Notes: generated from the sequence alone by a model not told the origin. Shown: positions 12,991 to 25,924, numbered from the stretch's first letter. The stretch: 64,000 nt of DNA from Panulirus ornatus (GCF_036320965.1 NC_092234.1:33942203-34006202), one strand, 5' to 3'. Numbers and translations: made by a program.

Positions 12991-13771
12991 ACATATAAAA
13001 GCAATACCAGACTCCACCTACTTTTGGTTACTCCACGAATAAAGTCACTCTCGGCGAGGTTATATCATCAGATTACAATTTTGTTGAAGAACTCACCATA
13101 GAAGCGTCCATCGTTTCCCGATTCATGACTGCAGCGCAGCCCTGAAGGAGGAGGAGCCACTACGAAAGGGGTCCTCAGGGTTATAAGATGATATATATCA
13201 GCAGGAAGATTATGTGTACAATAACATTCAACTATCTCAACAAAATAGGTAAAAATCTTAACGTATACCAGAAGATATCCCAGAAGGGTAATCCTAGAGT
13301 GAATGATACTGCTTGTGGCCTTATAGCATACACTAGTGAAATGGTCGCTAATTACGCTATGGTCATATAGTACTGGCAAACAGATTAAGGTCAAAACAAA
13401 GCTCGGCATTTTCTAATAATGTCCGTAACGAAGGCCAGAGTATGGATTATAGTGAATGTTCCTGTTTTGTATGTCAAATTATAGCTTCAAAATTAAATTG
13501 CAGAATCCACCTTCATTGCTTGCACGTACAAAATCAACCCCCCGAGGGCAGTATAACCACCACTAAAAGGATTATCTCAGACACACGCCTTACCCCAAAG
13601 CGTACTACGGGTCATGTAACCTGCTTGATGTTACCAGCCTTCCTCTACTGTTGCCAAACTTCATTTGTATTGGATCTCGTGCCAATATCCTGAAGAGGGT
13701 CCTTGATATTGGATCAAATACATATTTCCAAGATCTCATTATTTATCCAGGATGGTTTTTATGTTCATCTG
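12991..13771. other. No gene recognised
   Basis: A 113-codon frame on the minus strand (13,409-13,068) has no recognisable domain and no codon pattern that sets it apart from noise. Confidence 0.35.
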
Positions 13772-14834
<1,063 letters not shown>

Positions 14835-15165
14835 GGATATTTCTTGATAATCATTTTAGTCAAGTTTTTCACATTTAAAACGGCCAAAGGACATATTTAC
14901 ATTACGATCAAATGTGCCAGAGATCAAACATGATTCACTTGCATTTCTTTCATTGAAACAACTTGATTTAGCTCTGGTGCTGCCTTTGATTACCATATCG
15001 ACTGGGAAGGAGCTAAGACCATAGATAAATCTAGTGGTTTCAGTGAAAGAAATGTAATTGAATCATGTTTGATCTCTGGCACATTTGATCATAATGTAAA
15101 TATGTCCCTTGGCCATTCTAAATGTGACAAACTCTTAACTAGAATAATCATTAAGAAGTATACCC
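14835..15165. repeat. Long inverted repeat, arms about 125 bp
   Basis: The left arm (14,835-14,961) and right arm (15,038-15,165) are reverse complements at roughly 88-90% by eye, sharing GATCAAATGTGCCAGAGATC and AACATGATT. The ~76-bp spacer is unrelated. This is the structure of a fold-back element or MITE, but no clear target-site duplication was found and no transposase is nearby. Confidence 0.75.
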
Positions 15166-15385
15166 CAGAATAACACTGTCCACACACCATGTAAGGGGAG
15201 GAAAGTCAGACCATCAGATCATATCAGTAGACCTCACTGCCCACCTGCTCTCCACAGGGATTAGTGAAGCCCCGCCTCACTGCTACCTCTCGGCATTTAA
15301 CGACTTGAACGCTTGTATCTCTACCACTCTGACTGAGGACGTAGTGAACGACATTATTTACTGTTCTTATTTTCTCTTTCCAGTG

Positions 15386-15721
<336 letters not shown>

Positions 15722-15801
<80 letters not shown>
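15722..15801. repeat. (TA)n microsatellite
   Basis: About 40 TA units squeezed between the 5' end of element S copy 4 and the 3' end of a LINE-A copy. Confidence 0.97.
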
Positions 15802-15803
<2 letters not shown>

Positions 15804-15805
15804 CT

Positions 15806-17297
15806 ACTTAATCGCCGTCTCCCGCGTCAGCGGGGTAGCGCAAGGAAACGGACGAAAGAGTGGCCCAACCCACTCACATACACATGTATATACTTAAACG
15901 CCCACACACGCACATACACATACCTATACGTTTCAACGTATACATACATATACATACACAGATATATACATATATACACATGTACATAATGATTGCTGCC
16001 TTCATCCATTCTCGTCGCCACCCCGCCACACATGAAGAAAATCATCATCTCCCCTCCTCCCCCCTTCAGTCTCTAGCTGTCATGTATAAAGCACCGAAAC
16101 CACAGCTCCCCTTCCACATTCAGGCCCCACAAAACTTTCCATGGTTTACCCCAGGCGCTTCACATGCCCCTCCTGCATATTCAGGCCCCGATCGCTCATA
16201 ATCTTTTTCACTCCATCCTTCCACTCCAATTTGGTCTCCCGCTTCTCGTTCCCTCCACCTCTGACACATATATCCTCTTTGACAATCTCTCCTCACTTAT
16301 TATCTCCATGTGACCAAACCATTTCATCACACCCTCTTCTGCTTTCTGAGCCACACTCTTTTTATTACCACACATCTCTCTTACCCTTTCATTACTTACT
16401 CGATCAAACCACCTCACACCACATATTGTCCTCAAACATTTCATTTCCAACACATCCACCCTCCTTCGCACAACCCTATCTATAGCCCACGCCTCGCAAC
16501 CATATAACATTGTTGGAACCACAATTCCGTCAAACAAGCATTTTTGCTCTCCGAGATAACGTTCTCGCCCTCCACACATTCTTCAACGCTCCCAAAACCT
16601 TCACCCCCTCCCCCACCCTGTGACTCACTTTCGCTTCCATGTTTGCATCCGCTGCTAAATCCACTCCCACTTGTCCCTCAACCCTACTATACCTAATAAC
16701 CTTGCTCTTATTCACATTTACTCAGCTTTCTTCTTTCACACACTTCACCAAACTCAGTCACCAACTTCTGCAGTTTCTCACCCTAATCAACCACCAGCGC
16801 TGTATCATCAGCGAACAACTGACTCACTCCCCAAGCCCTCTCATCCACAACTGCATACTTGCCCCTTTCTCCATAACTTTTGCATTCACCTCCCTAACAA
16901 CCCCATCCATAAACAAATTATACAACAATGGAGACACACGCACCCCTGCCGCAAACCGCCATTCACTGGGAATCAATTGCTTTCCTCTCTCCCTACTCGT
17001 ACACATGCCTTACATCCTTGGTAAAAACTTTTCACTTCTAGCATCATACCTCCCACACCATATACTCTTAATACCTTCCACAAAGCATCTCTATCAACCC
17101 TGTCATATGCCTTCTCCAGATCCAAAAATGGTACATACAAATCCATGTTAAGAATTTCTAAGTATTTCTCATACATTCTTCAAAGCAAACACCTGATCCA
17201 CACATCCTCTACCACTTCTGTAACCACACTGCTCTTCTCCAATATGATGCTCTGTACATGACTTTACCCTCTCAATCAATACCCTCCCATATAATTT
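15806..17297 (-). mobile_element. LINE-A copy, 5'-truncated, with long 3' UTR
   Basis: Minus strand. A long-type 3' UTR (15,806-16,140; GTGTGGCGGGGTGGCGACGA, TGGGCCACTCTTTCGTCC) precedes decayed RT. Readable parts are NYLFMDGVVREVNAKVMEKGASM (about 16,930-16,840), a DDTAL region near 16,810, RYSRVEGQV, NVWRARTLSRRAKM (16,530-16,600), and FDGIVVPTMLYGCEAWAIDR to NWSGRM (16,579-16,208). Upstream, DLEKAYDRVDRDALWKVLRVYG lies at 17,130-17,060. Frameshifts break it into at least four pieces. It ends at LYGRVLIE at 17,297. Confidence 0.85.
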
Positions 17298-19584
17298 ATT
17301 TATTTATGACATGTAAGGCGTATGATCTCGTCAGGTGAGGATCAGGAGGGTTAGGTCAAATAAGGAATGTGATGGCTAGAGACATCATTCCGCAACAAGT
17401 CGTTTATATGACTTACGTATTTTGTTTTTTCTATCTTGGGGTGACTCAGTCTTTGATTCGATATCTGGTTCAGAGCTTGAAACTGAGGAATCAGTTACTT
17501 CAGAAACTTCTGATGTGCCTGGCTGTAAGAGGGCTGTATCTTATCTAATGTAAATGTTCTTCCATTGTGTAATTTTTTGGGTCCCGTTTAGCCCCTAAAG
17601 TTGCATCTTTGGGATGCTCTTATATATCACTGGTTGTACTGAGTGACCTCTACTGAGTAGAATTATCTTCAAAGGTTAAGAGAGTTGCTACAATCACCAG
17701 GATTAGATAAGGAGGGATGTTTACAAAGAGCTAATGAGCTCATTAGTACTTTGTGGAAATGTAGTCAACTAGCAGTGTAAATCATTTTTACCATTCTGGT
17801 TGATTATGAAATTTGATAAATACAGAACTAACTTAGCAATGAAACTTAGTTTCTGATTGATTGTGAAATTCACTGCATGCAACATGTCAGGAAGGAACGT
17901 TCCTCATTGTCTCTTGCTTTGATCAGCCACAGTTTTCCAAAACTTACAACCTTCCTATGCGGACATGGCACACCTAACACCGCAAAGCCTCATTTATATT
18001 AGACGCAACTACTTTCGATTTGTGGTAAATACCGTCAGCTGCACATATCCCCTATCCGCCGCGTTGCGTCCTTGAATTTGACTTGTGTATTAATGCATGC
18101 TGGAATTGCCGGAAATAAACGGCTTAAGGTCGTCAAGACGCAATTCGAACTGTATGTCAAACACTGAGCAAATATTGGTTATTTCTGGTGGGGTAGCCGT
18201 GGCCTTGGAAACATCCGAGGCTGCTCAGGTGATGTTTATCCGGGTGTGTCATGACTCACCTGAGCCAACGGTTCTGCTGGCGTTGGAAGGTTCGATCGTC
18301 TTCTCGCTTTTTTATGAATGTTGTACAATTATAACATTCCAGTTTATTCCACGGATAGTAAAAGTATCTTTGTTTATATCCACTAATGGTAAAAGTATCT
18401 TTTCAGAAGGCACTAAAGTTGTCTGTATGATTAATGTCTTTCATCAGACGCGAACAGGACGTCATGAGACAAGGGATTGTCATGCACAGACCTGGCGAAT
18501 CTAGCAACAATCGGACATGCGTTTCGAGCAGACACAACTGAACTCCATATCATGTTCTGTAGCTTTTTTGTAGCTAAGTTCACTTCTAAGATAAGGTAAT
18601 AAAGAAAGACATGCTGTATGTATTACAGTGAAAAATGGACATCGGAATATAAGAGGAACAAATACTTGTCTCTCCATTACACACAAAATATCAGATAGTC
18701 AGACACGAACCTTAAACCTTAAACTACTGCTCTTGTCCGCAGGCAGTCACGTGGGCTTCTTGTCACGACGGCATCGCTTGAGTGAACTGAACCACCTGGT
18801 GCTCTGATGCTATATAAGTGTGTAGTCACTCAGCATCGCTCATGAATTACGCTTGTGCAATGTTCCATGGACCTAAAATATTTTTTTATTCTTTATCTAA
18901 TTGGTTGGTTGAGAGGGAAAGGAAGAGGTTGGAGAGAGAGAGAAGGTATAGTCGGTAAACAAAAGCCGTCATAGTGTGTGCGGATATATGTGTATTTGAG
19001 TGGGTAGTTTGCTGGATGTGTGTTCTTGATGCAGACTGGAGGTGTGCGTATAATGATGTGATGTTGCTGTTTAGAATTTAGGAAGGAAATTGGCAAAGTG
19101 GAGCTAAGTACTGTTCACTGTGTGTATCGATGGATGACTGTAGCCTCTTTCATTGCTTTGAGGTTCTATTTGCTTCCAACTGAGTTCAGTCATGGTATTA
19201 TTGTCATGGATGTCTCTGTTGTCTTAGATGGTCCTATTATTTATTTAGCGTTATTTTGTACCATCTGTAACTTGAGCATGCGAGATTTAGAGACGAGGTC
19301 TGTTGGTTTCGAGAGCTGTTCGATATGGAGATGATCGTAGGTTTTACCAGGTGTACCATTATATTATTTCAAGAAGTTTATTCTTCACAGAAAAAGGAAT
19401 TCACCCACGTATTAAGTTTTGCCTCTCTGGTAGGTTCCAGAGTCTGTTCAGGTTAGCCAGGGCTGATGCTTTTTGTGCAATTCTCTCATAACTATGTTTT
19501 GTCAAACCTCGCATTCATTCAAGGATTTGACAGCTTTTTGGCGCGGTGTTCCCCTACCCTCAGCGGTACGTTCCTGGGTGTTAT
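17298..19584. other. No gene recognised
   Basis: No repeat family identified. A 135-codon forward frame at 18,097-18,504 starts with ATG and contains VVISGGVAVALETSEAAQVM-like hydrophobic sequence, but nothing recognised. A TATA-like TATATAAG lies at 18,811, with TCACTCAGCATC starting 17 bp downstream. This could be a weak core promoter, but nothing downstream supports a gene. Confidence 0.3.
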
Positions 19585-19593
19585 CCCCCCCCC

Positions 19594-19624
<31 letters not shown>

Positions 19625-19636
19625 ACACACACACAC
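19585..19636. repeat. C run followed by (CA)n
   Basis: 26 C, then about 13 AC units. A long homopolymer of this kind is also a likely sequencing-length error site. Confidence 0.95.
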
Positions 19637-19931
19637 CGCAACAGTAGGACATTTATTTTTTTTTTTCAACCTTCCACTCCTTTTCGAAACTGTTGAATCT
19701 GAATGCCTCTGACTGTACTGAATAGGATGCATTGTTAGAGATTACTTTATGAGTAGCGTCGTCTGGGTAAGATATTCATGCTAATGTTCCCTACCGTAGT
19801 GGAATGTCTGCTTTGTGAATAGCCTTTTTGGTAGGATGCTGCTGTGGGGAACCCAAGTGATGAATTTGGCGGTTCAGTGGCTAAGTTAGTTGCAAAATAG
19901 CCTCTCGGTGATTCGTGATATGTTTAATTGT

Positions 19932-19959
19932 AAATATTTATTTATTTATTTATTTATAT
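19932..19959. repeat. (TTTA)n microsatellite
   Basis: About 6 units of TTTA. It is followed by AT-rich sequence without a gene up to 20,480, which includes a small (GGTT)4 at 20,308-20,324. Confidence 0.8.
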
Positions 19960-20479
19960 TTTATCCAGCGACGATCGTGATTGCAGAGGTAGGGCTTCCG
20001 CCTCTCCAGAAGCCATAATGATTCAGGTTATAGAGGCTGTTGTTTTCTCTGAGCCCTCTGGGTCTAAGGTTAATTATCCTCTCTAATGCATTAATTTTTC
20101 TCGGCACTTTCAAGAGGGGAAATTGGTCGGCTGTTCTTGGGATCAGTGTCCAGTATTCCTGGTTTTAATATCAATGTTATTCCGGCTTCCTTAAATCTGA
20201 TGTGGAAAGTATCTTGTGTTAAGCATAGGAATGTTAATGTAGAGCGAGTAATGAAGACCTTTTCCTTCCTCCCGTTGCACCACCAACATGGAAACTCGGC
20301 ATCACTGGTTGGTTGGTTGGTTGGGCTTTAGGCCTATCATCTGCCAGGATCATTAAGGCCGTCAACGTGAGCTACATCCAGCAACCGAAAAATCTTTAAC
20401 ACTTTCTTCAGGTTTTAAAGATAATTCTAAGACCACGCACGCTTTCACTATGCATGTGGCCTATGGCAATGCTTCCTCC

Positions 20480-21260
20480 CTCCTGCAGCACAACCATTGG
20501 ACCTTGCTAACTCAGTATTCCTGCAACACGGCTGCGGGACCTAACTGACTCGAATTCCTCCCTGCAGCTACAGCTACGTGACCTCAGCAATACCTCCTTT
20601 CTCCTGAAAAATAACCACGGGAACTCGACAAAGCCTCCATCCTGTAGCATAGATGGGGACATCGACAATGCCTGTTCCTTCATGTAACACAGCTGAGGAA
20701 CCTCAGCACTTTCACAGCTACAGGACCTAAGAAACGTGTTCTCTTTCGTGCAACACCTGCTGCACAACCGAAGGACCTCGGAAAAACCGCTTTCCTACTG
20801 CCACATGACCTCGGCAAAACAAATCCTTCCTGCAGCGCAGCCAAGCCTCTTCCATCTTGCATTACAACTGTGGAACCTCGGCAACGCATCCCTAATGCAG
20901 CACCTGCAGCACAATCAAAGGACCTGAACAAAGCAAAATCTTTCCTGCAACACAGCCACAGGACCTCCGCAATGTCTTCACCCCCCACCCCCACTCTACC
21001 CTACCCTGCAGGACCTGCAGCACAACCACAGGAGCTTGGCAAGCTTCCTCCCTGCCGCAACACAACGCAGCACAGTCACGGGACCTCAGCAACGTCGCCT
21101 CCCTCTTGCAGCATAGCCGAGGGACCTCAGGAATGTCGTCTGCTCCCGCAGCGCAACCATGGGATTTTTGCAACACCTTTCTCCAGCAAGACGGCCACAG
21201 GATTATGGCAACACCTTCCATCTGCAGTAGCACTCTTCTGCAGAAGCACCTGATCTCTTT
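20480..21260. repeat. Degenerate ~42-bp minisatellite, about 17 units
   Basis: The phrase CCACAGGACCTCGGCAACG with variants recurs at about 20,492, 20,534, 20,577, 20,615, 20,653, 20,697, 20,722, 20,770, 20,804, 20,871, 20,917, 20,959, 21,029, 21,078, 21,119, 21,160 and 21,197, mostly 38-49 bp apart. Each is followed by TCCTCCCTCCTGCAGCACAA-like sequence. GC content is well above the neighbourhood. Frames of 104-150 codons on the minus strand are translations of the repeat and change frame between units, so I do not call a protein. Confidence 0.8.
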
Positions 21261-21474
21261 TCCAGCTCCTGCACCAGCGACAGTAACTACTGTTCTAGCA
21301 GCTCGCCCAGTGTCTGTACTTGCCTGTACGTATTGATATAACACTCGTGTTACTCGTGCTTTTGCATCCCTCTCTCACTCCTCACATTCTAGAAGAAATA
21401 TAGCGTTCATATTATATTTTTCATTTACCAAAAATATAATGAATATGAAGACTGAAAAGTACCAGGAGAAATTA

Positions 21475-21477
<3 letters not shown>

Positions 21478-21542
<65 letters not shown>
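21478..21542. repeat. (TA)n microsatellite
   Basis: About 32 TA units, ending at the 3' end of the minus-strand LINE-A copy. Confidence 0.97.
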
Positions 21543-21544
<2 letters not shown>

Positions 21545-22238
21545 CTTTGTCGCTGTCTCCCGCGTTTGCGAGGTAGCGCAAGGAAACAGACGAAAGAAAT
21601 GGCCCTACCCACCCCCATACACAATGTATATACATACACGTCCACACACGCAAATATTCATACCTATACATCTCACTGTACACATATATATACACACACA
21701 GACACATACATATATATACCCATGCACACAATTCACACTGTCTGCCTTTATTCATTCCCATCGCCACCTCGCCACACATGGAATACCATCCCCCTCCCCC
21801 CTCATGTGTGCGAGGTAGCACTAGGAAAAGACAACAAAGGCGCCATTCGTTCACACTCAGTCTCTAGCTGTCATGCAATAATGCCCGAAACCACAGCTTC
21901 CTTTCCACATCCAGGCAACACAAAACTTTCCATGGTTTACCCCAGACGCTTCACATGCCCTGATTTAATCCACTGACAGCACGTCAACCCCGGTATACCA
22001 CATCGATCCAATTCACTCTATTCCTTGCCCTCCTTTCACCCTCCTGCATGTTCAGGCCCCGATCACACAAAGTCTTTTACACTCCATCTTTCCACCTCCA
22101 ATTTGGTCTCCCACTTCTCCTCGTTCCCTCCACCTCCGACACATATATCCTCTTGGTCAATCTTTCCTCACTCATTCTCTCCATGTGCCCAAACCATTTC
22201 AAAACACCCTCTTCTCCTCTCTCAACCACGCTCTCTCA
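21543..22238 (-). mobile_element. LINE-A 3' fragment, long 3' UTR, minus strand
   Basis: The minus strand carries the RT C-terminal part (about 22,238-21,985: GERRARNRVNW, then the stop and CATGTGAAGCGTCTGGGGTA) and the long 3' UTR, ending in GGGAGACAGCGACAAAGCAA at 21,543. It is cut at 22,238, where it joins a plus-strand LINE-A copy head to head. The last shared word is CTCTCTCAACCA. Confidence 0.88.
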
Positions 22239-22556
22239 ACCAAATTGGAGGTGGAAAGATGGAGTGAAAAAGATTTTGTGTGATCGGGGCCTGAACATGC
22301 AGGAGGGTGAAAGGAGGGCAAGGAATAGAGTGAATTGGAGCGATGTGGTATACCGGGGTTGACGTGCTGTCAGTGGATTGAATCAAGGCATGTGAAGCGT
22401 CTGGGGTAAACCATGGAAGGCTGTGTAGGTATGTATATTTGCGTGTGTGGACGTATGTATATACATGTGTATGGGGGTGGGTTGGGCCATTTCTTTCGTC
22501 TGTTTCCTTGCGCTACCTCGCAAACGCGGGAGACAGCGGCAAAAAAAAAAAAAAAG

Positions 22557-22573
<17 letters not shown>
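22239..22573 (+). mobile_element. LINE-A 3' fragment with short 3' UTR and poly(A)
   Basis: Starts within the RT C terminus (NWRWKDGVKKILCDRGLNMQ), with a stop just after 22,362. The short 3' UTR GTAGGTATGTATATTTGCGT, GGGCCATTTCTTTCGTCTG and CGCAAACGCGGGAGACAGCG follows, then an A-rich tail at 22,541-22,573. The 123-bp coding part is free of stops. It forms an inverted repeat with the preceding fragment (21,931-22,106 against 22,243-22,418). Confidence 0.9.

Positions 22574-22640
<67 letters not shown>
22573..22640. repeat. (TA)n microsatellite
   Basis: About 34 TA units between the poly(A) of a LINE-A copy and the 3' end of the Penelope-like fragment. Confidence 0.97.
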
Positions 22641-22644
<4 letters not shown>

Positions 22645-22712
22645 AAGGATCACAATTTTGCGCGTGATCAAGTATATTCCTATGAGTCCACGGGGAAAAT
22701 GAAACACGATAA

Positions 22713-22758
22713 GTTCCCAAGTGCACTTTCGTGTAATAATCACGTCATCAGGGTAAAC
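22713..22758 (-). ncRNA. Putative small hammerhead ribozyme, Penelope-associated
   Basis: Minus strand, 5' to 3': stem I strand GTTTACC (22,758-22,752), core CTGATGA (22,751-22,745), one unpaired C, stem II GTG / loop ATTATTA / CAC (22,743-22,731), GAA (22,730-22,728), stem III AGTGCACT (22,727-22,720), nucleotide 17 T (22,719), then GGGAAC (22,718-22,713), which pairs with stem I in part. All invariant core positions of the hammerhead are present. Stem III is a perfect 8-nt palindrome without a loop, so it can only form between two RNAs. Small dimer-acting hammerheads of this sort are reported from Penelope-like elements. The unpaired base before stem II departs from the usual G10.1-C11.1 pair, so activity is uncertain. 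Predicted cut: between 22,719 and 22,718. Confidence 0.6.
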
Positions 22759-22863
22759 ACAAGAGAAGTATAAGTCAGTTGATATACAACGAAGAGACGT
22801 AGCTAGAACGCCATTTGGTAAACATGTGATTGTCCAAGACAGACAATGAGCGTATCATAAACA

Positions 22864-23373
22864 TTATGTGGACAAGATGAATTGTTTACAAATTTTATCA
22901 ACAATAAAGTTATCCGATTTGCATAGACCTTCACTAATGCTAAGATTATAATTCTTTGTGTGTCTAGTGATAGAAGATTCAGTGATATTTCTCGTGGTAC
23001 TGGAGTTATTAACTGAGATGGCATTACTCCAGTCAGTACAATGATCATAATTTTTAACGTGATTAAACAAGGCATTTGATTCTTGTCCTGTTCTTATACT
23101 ATATTTATGTTGCTTAAGTCTAACAGAGAGATCCTTACCAGTCTGCCCAACATAAAACATATCACAATTTCTACATGGCACTTTATAGATGCACCCAGGA
23201 GAATTTTCTGGTGAGTTCCTGATTAAGATATTCTTTATAATATTATTGTTGCTGAAGGCAACATTTACATTACAGTATTTAAGCAACATGGGAAGTAAAG
23301 TAAAATTATTATTAAAAGGATGAACTAAAAGATTCTTGGTGTCAGTGGGAGGTTTGGGCTCAACTCTATAAAA
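22864..23373 (-). pseudogene. GIY-YIG endonuclease domain of a Penelope-like element
   Basis: About 170 codons run without interruption to the stop at 22,864. Seen: CIYKVPCRNC (with the CxxC unique to Penelope-type GIY-YIG domains), FYVGQTGKDLSVRLKQHKYS (YVG core, catalytic-type Arg in RLKQH), and a later NHV that would complete the CCHH zinc-finger-like set. In Penelope-like elements this domain nicks the target and sits C-terminal to the RT. Here the RT is absent. The open frame continues upstream to 23,592 through a (CT)n array and LINE-A UTR, read as RERERE, and begins with GTG, so that extension is not protein. It is a 5'-truncated copy with an intact catalytic domain. Confidence 0.88.
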
Positions 23374-23406
23374 TGGTTTCTTTATAGAGTCGAGCCCAAA
23401 CCTCCC
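23347..23406. repeat. Near-perfect 26-bp inverted repeat, 8-nt loop
   Basis: GGGAGGTTTGGGCTCAACTC plus 6 bases (23,347-23,372), loop ATGGTTTC, then the reverse complement with a single mismatch (23,381-23,406). It marks the boundary between the Penelope-like fragment and the LINE-A 3' UTR. Confidence 0.92.
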
Positions 23407-23456
23407 ATACATGCTGCCTTCATCCATTCCCGCCGCCACCCCACCACACATGAGAT

Positions 23457-23547
<91 letters not shown>

Positions 23548-24048
23548 CCGTGTGAGCGCGAGGTAGCGCCAGGGAAAGACAACAAATGCCACATTCGTTC
23601 ACACTCAGTCTCTAGCTTTCATGTATAATGCACCGAAACCACAGCTCCCTTTCCACATCCAGGCCCCATAAAACTTTCCATGGTTTACCCCAGACGCTTC
23701 ACATGCCCTGGTTCAATCCATTGACAGCACGTCGACCCCGGTATACCACATCGTTCCACTGCACTCTATTCCTTGCATGCCTTTCACCCTCCTGTACGTT
23801 CAAGCCCTGATCGCTCAAAATCTTTTTCACTCCATCCTTCCACCTATAATTTGGTTTCCCACTTCTCTTCGTTCCCTCTACCTATGACACATACATCCTC
23901 TTGGTCAATCTTTCCTCACTCATTCTCTCCATGTGACCAAACCATTTCAATACACTCTCTTCTGCTCTCTTAACCACACTCTTTTTATTACCACATATCT
24001 CTATCACCCTTTCATGACTTACTCGACCAAACCACCTCACACCACGTA
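23407..24048 (-). mobile_element. LINE-A 3' fragment with (CT)n inside the UTR
   Basis: The minus strand has the RT C-terminal segment (24,048-23,735; remnants of VWGRVSHERVIEICGNKKSV, with frameshifts) and the long 3' UTR with CATGTGAAGCGTCTGGGGTA, GACTGAGTGTGAACGAATGT and GTAGCGCCAGGGAAAGACAA. A (CT)n array of about 43 units (23,459-23,545) has grown inside the UTR. Truncated at both ends. Confidence 0.85.
23459..23545. repeat. (CT)n microsatellite
   Basis: About 43 CT units in a LINE-A 3' UTR. Source of the RERERE frames. Confidence 0.97.
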
Positions 24049-24189
24049 TTGGGCCTCCAGCAGATAGCTGTGTGCTGGTTGTGTGAGCCTGATGGGAAAT
24101 GACCGGTCTAGACCCCGTTGTTCATCAATGTGAGATGAAAGATGTTCGATTACATAGTATTTGAATAGTCATCTCCCAATTAGGGGTGA

Positions 24190-24261
24190 CCATAACCTAT
24201 CTGTAACGTTCCCGCCTGCCACACAGGGGTCCCGGGTTCGATCCTGACTGTTGGAGGTTTG

Positions 24262-24263
<2 letters not shown>
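24190..24263 (+). mobile_element. tRNA-derived SINE fragment
   Basis: CCTGCCACACAGGGG resembles an anticodon arm (CCTG/CAGG with CAC in the loop, Val-like), followed by a B box GGTTCGATCC at 24,235-24,244. The 5' half and A box are not convincing, and no acceptor stem closes. (TA)n follows at once. Confidence 0.6.

Positions 24264-24328
<65 letters not shown>
24264..24328. repeat. (TA)n microsatellite
   Basis: About 32 TA units between the SINE fragment and the second Penelope 3' fragment. Confidence 0.97.
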
Positions 24329-24332
<4 letters not shown>

Positions 24333-24478
24333 TACCAAATGGCGTCCTAGCTTCGTCTCTTCGATGTATATCAACTGACTTATATTTCTCTTTTGTCTCT
24401 CCCCTGATAATGTGATTATTACACGAAAATGCACTTGGGAACTTATCGTGTTTCATTTTCCCCGTAGACTCATAGGAA
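24328..24478 (+). mobile_element. Penelope-like element, 3' noncoding fragment
   Basis: Colinear with the 3' noncoding part of the element at 22,641-22,863 but on the plus strand: TTTACCAAATGGCGTC, TATATCAACTGACTTATA, GATTATTACACGAAA, CACTTGGGAACTTATCGTGT, CATTTTCCCCGTAGACTCAT. About 90% alike by eye. No coding part is present. Confidence 0.88.
24398..24442 (+). ncRNA. Second hammerhead motif, mutated and probably inactive
   Basis: Same layout as at 22,713-22,758. Stem I TCTCCC pairs with GGGA (24,437-24,440). The core is CTGATAA (24,404-24,410) where the motif needs CTGATGA, so the essential G8 is A. Stem II GTG-ATTATTA-CAC and GAA (24,412-24,427) are intact. Stem III is AATGCACT, one G to A change from the palindrome. 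Stem I is better paired here than in the first copy, which supports the structure as ancestral. Confidence 0.55.
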
Positions 24479-24486
24479 TATATATA

Positions 24487-25924
<1,438 letters not shown>

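Larger units (their letters stand above)
22641..23373 (-). mobile_element. Penelope-like element, 3' part with GIY-YIG region
   Basis: A minus-strand fragment with the endonuclease C-terminal coding region (23,373-22,864) and about 220 bp of 3' sequence down to the (TA)n array. The RT half is missing. The 3' sequence holds the putative hammerhead ribozyme at 22,713-22,758. A second copy of the same 3' sequence, in opposite orientation, is at 24,328-24,478. The 5' boundary coincides with a near-perfect 26-bp inverted repeat. Confidence 0.85.

Noticed and set aside
18097..18504. 135-codon ATG-initiated frame
   Set aside because: No recognisable domain, splice context or homolog. It is mentioned in the gap entry but not called.
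20680..21344. Cys/Ala-rich minus-strand frames of 104-150 codons
   Set aside because: They come from the ~42-bp minisatellite, which changes frame between units and has no conserved residue pattern.
21543..22573. A second twin-priming inversion
   Set aside because: The inverted piece includes its own 3' UTR and overlaps the sense piece, which twin priming cannot produce.
22681..22710. Plus-strand CTATGAGTCC...GAAAC, which also looks hammerhead-like
   Set aside because: The core lacks the required G (CTATGA) and the stems do not pair well. The opposite strand, which is the Penelope sense strand, fits all core positions.
23382..23602. RERERE-rich frames resembling an RS/RE-domain splicing protein
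   Set aside because: They read a (CT)n array inside a LINE-A 3' UTR, and three frames show the same pattern.
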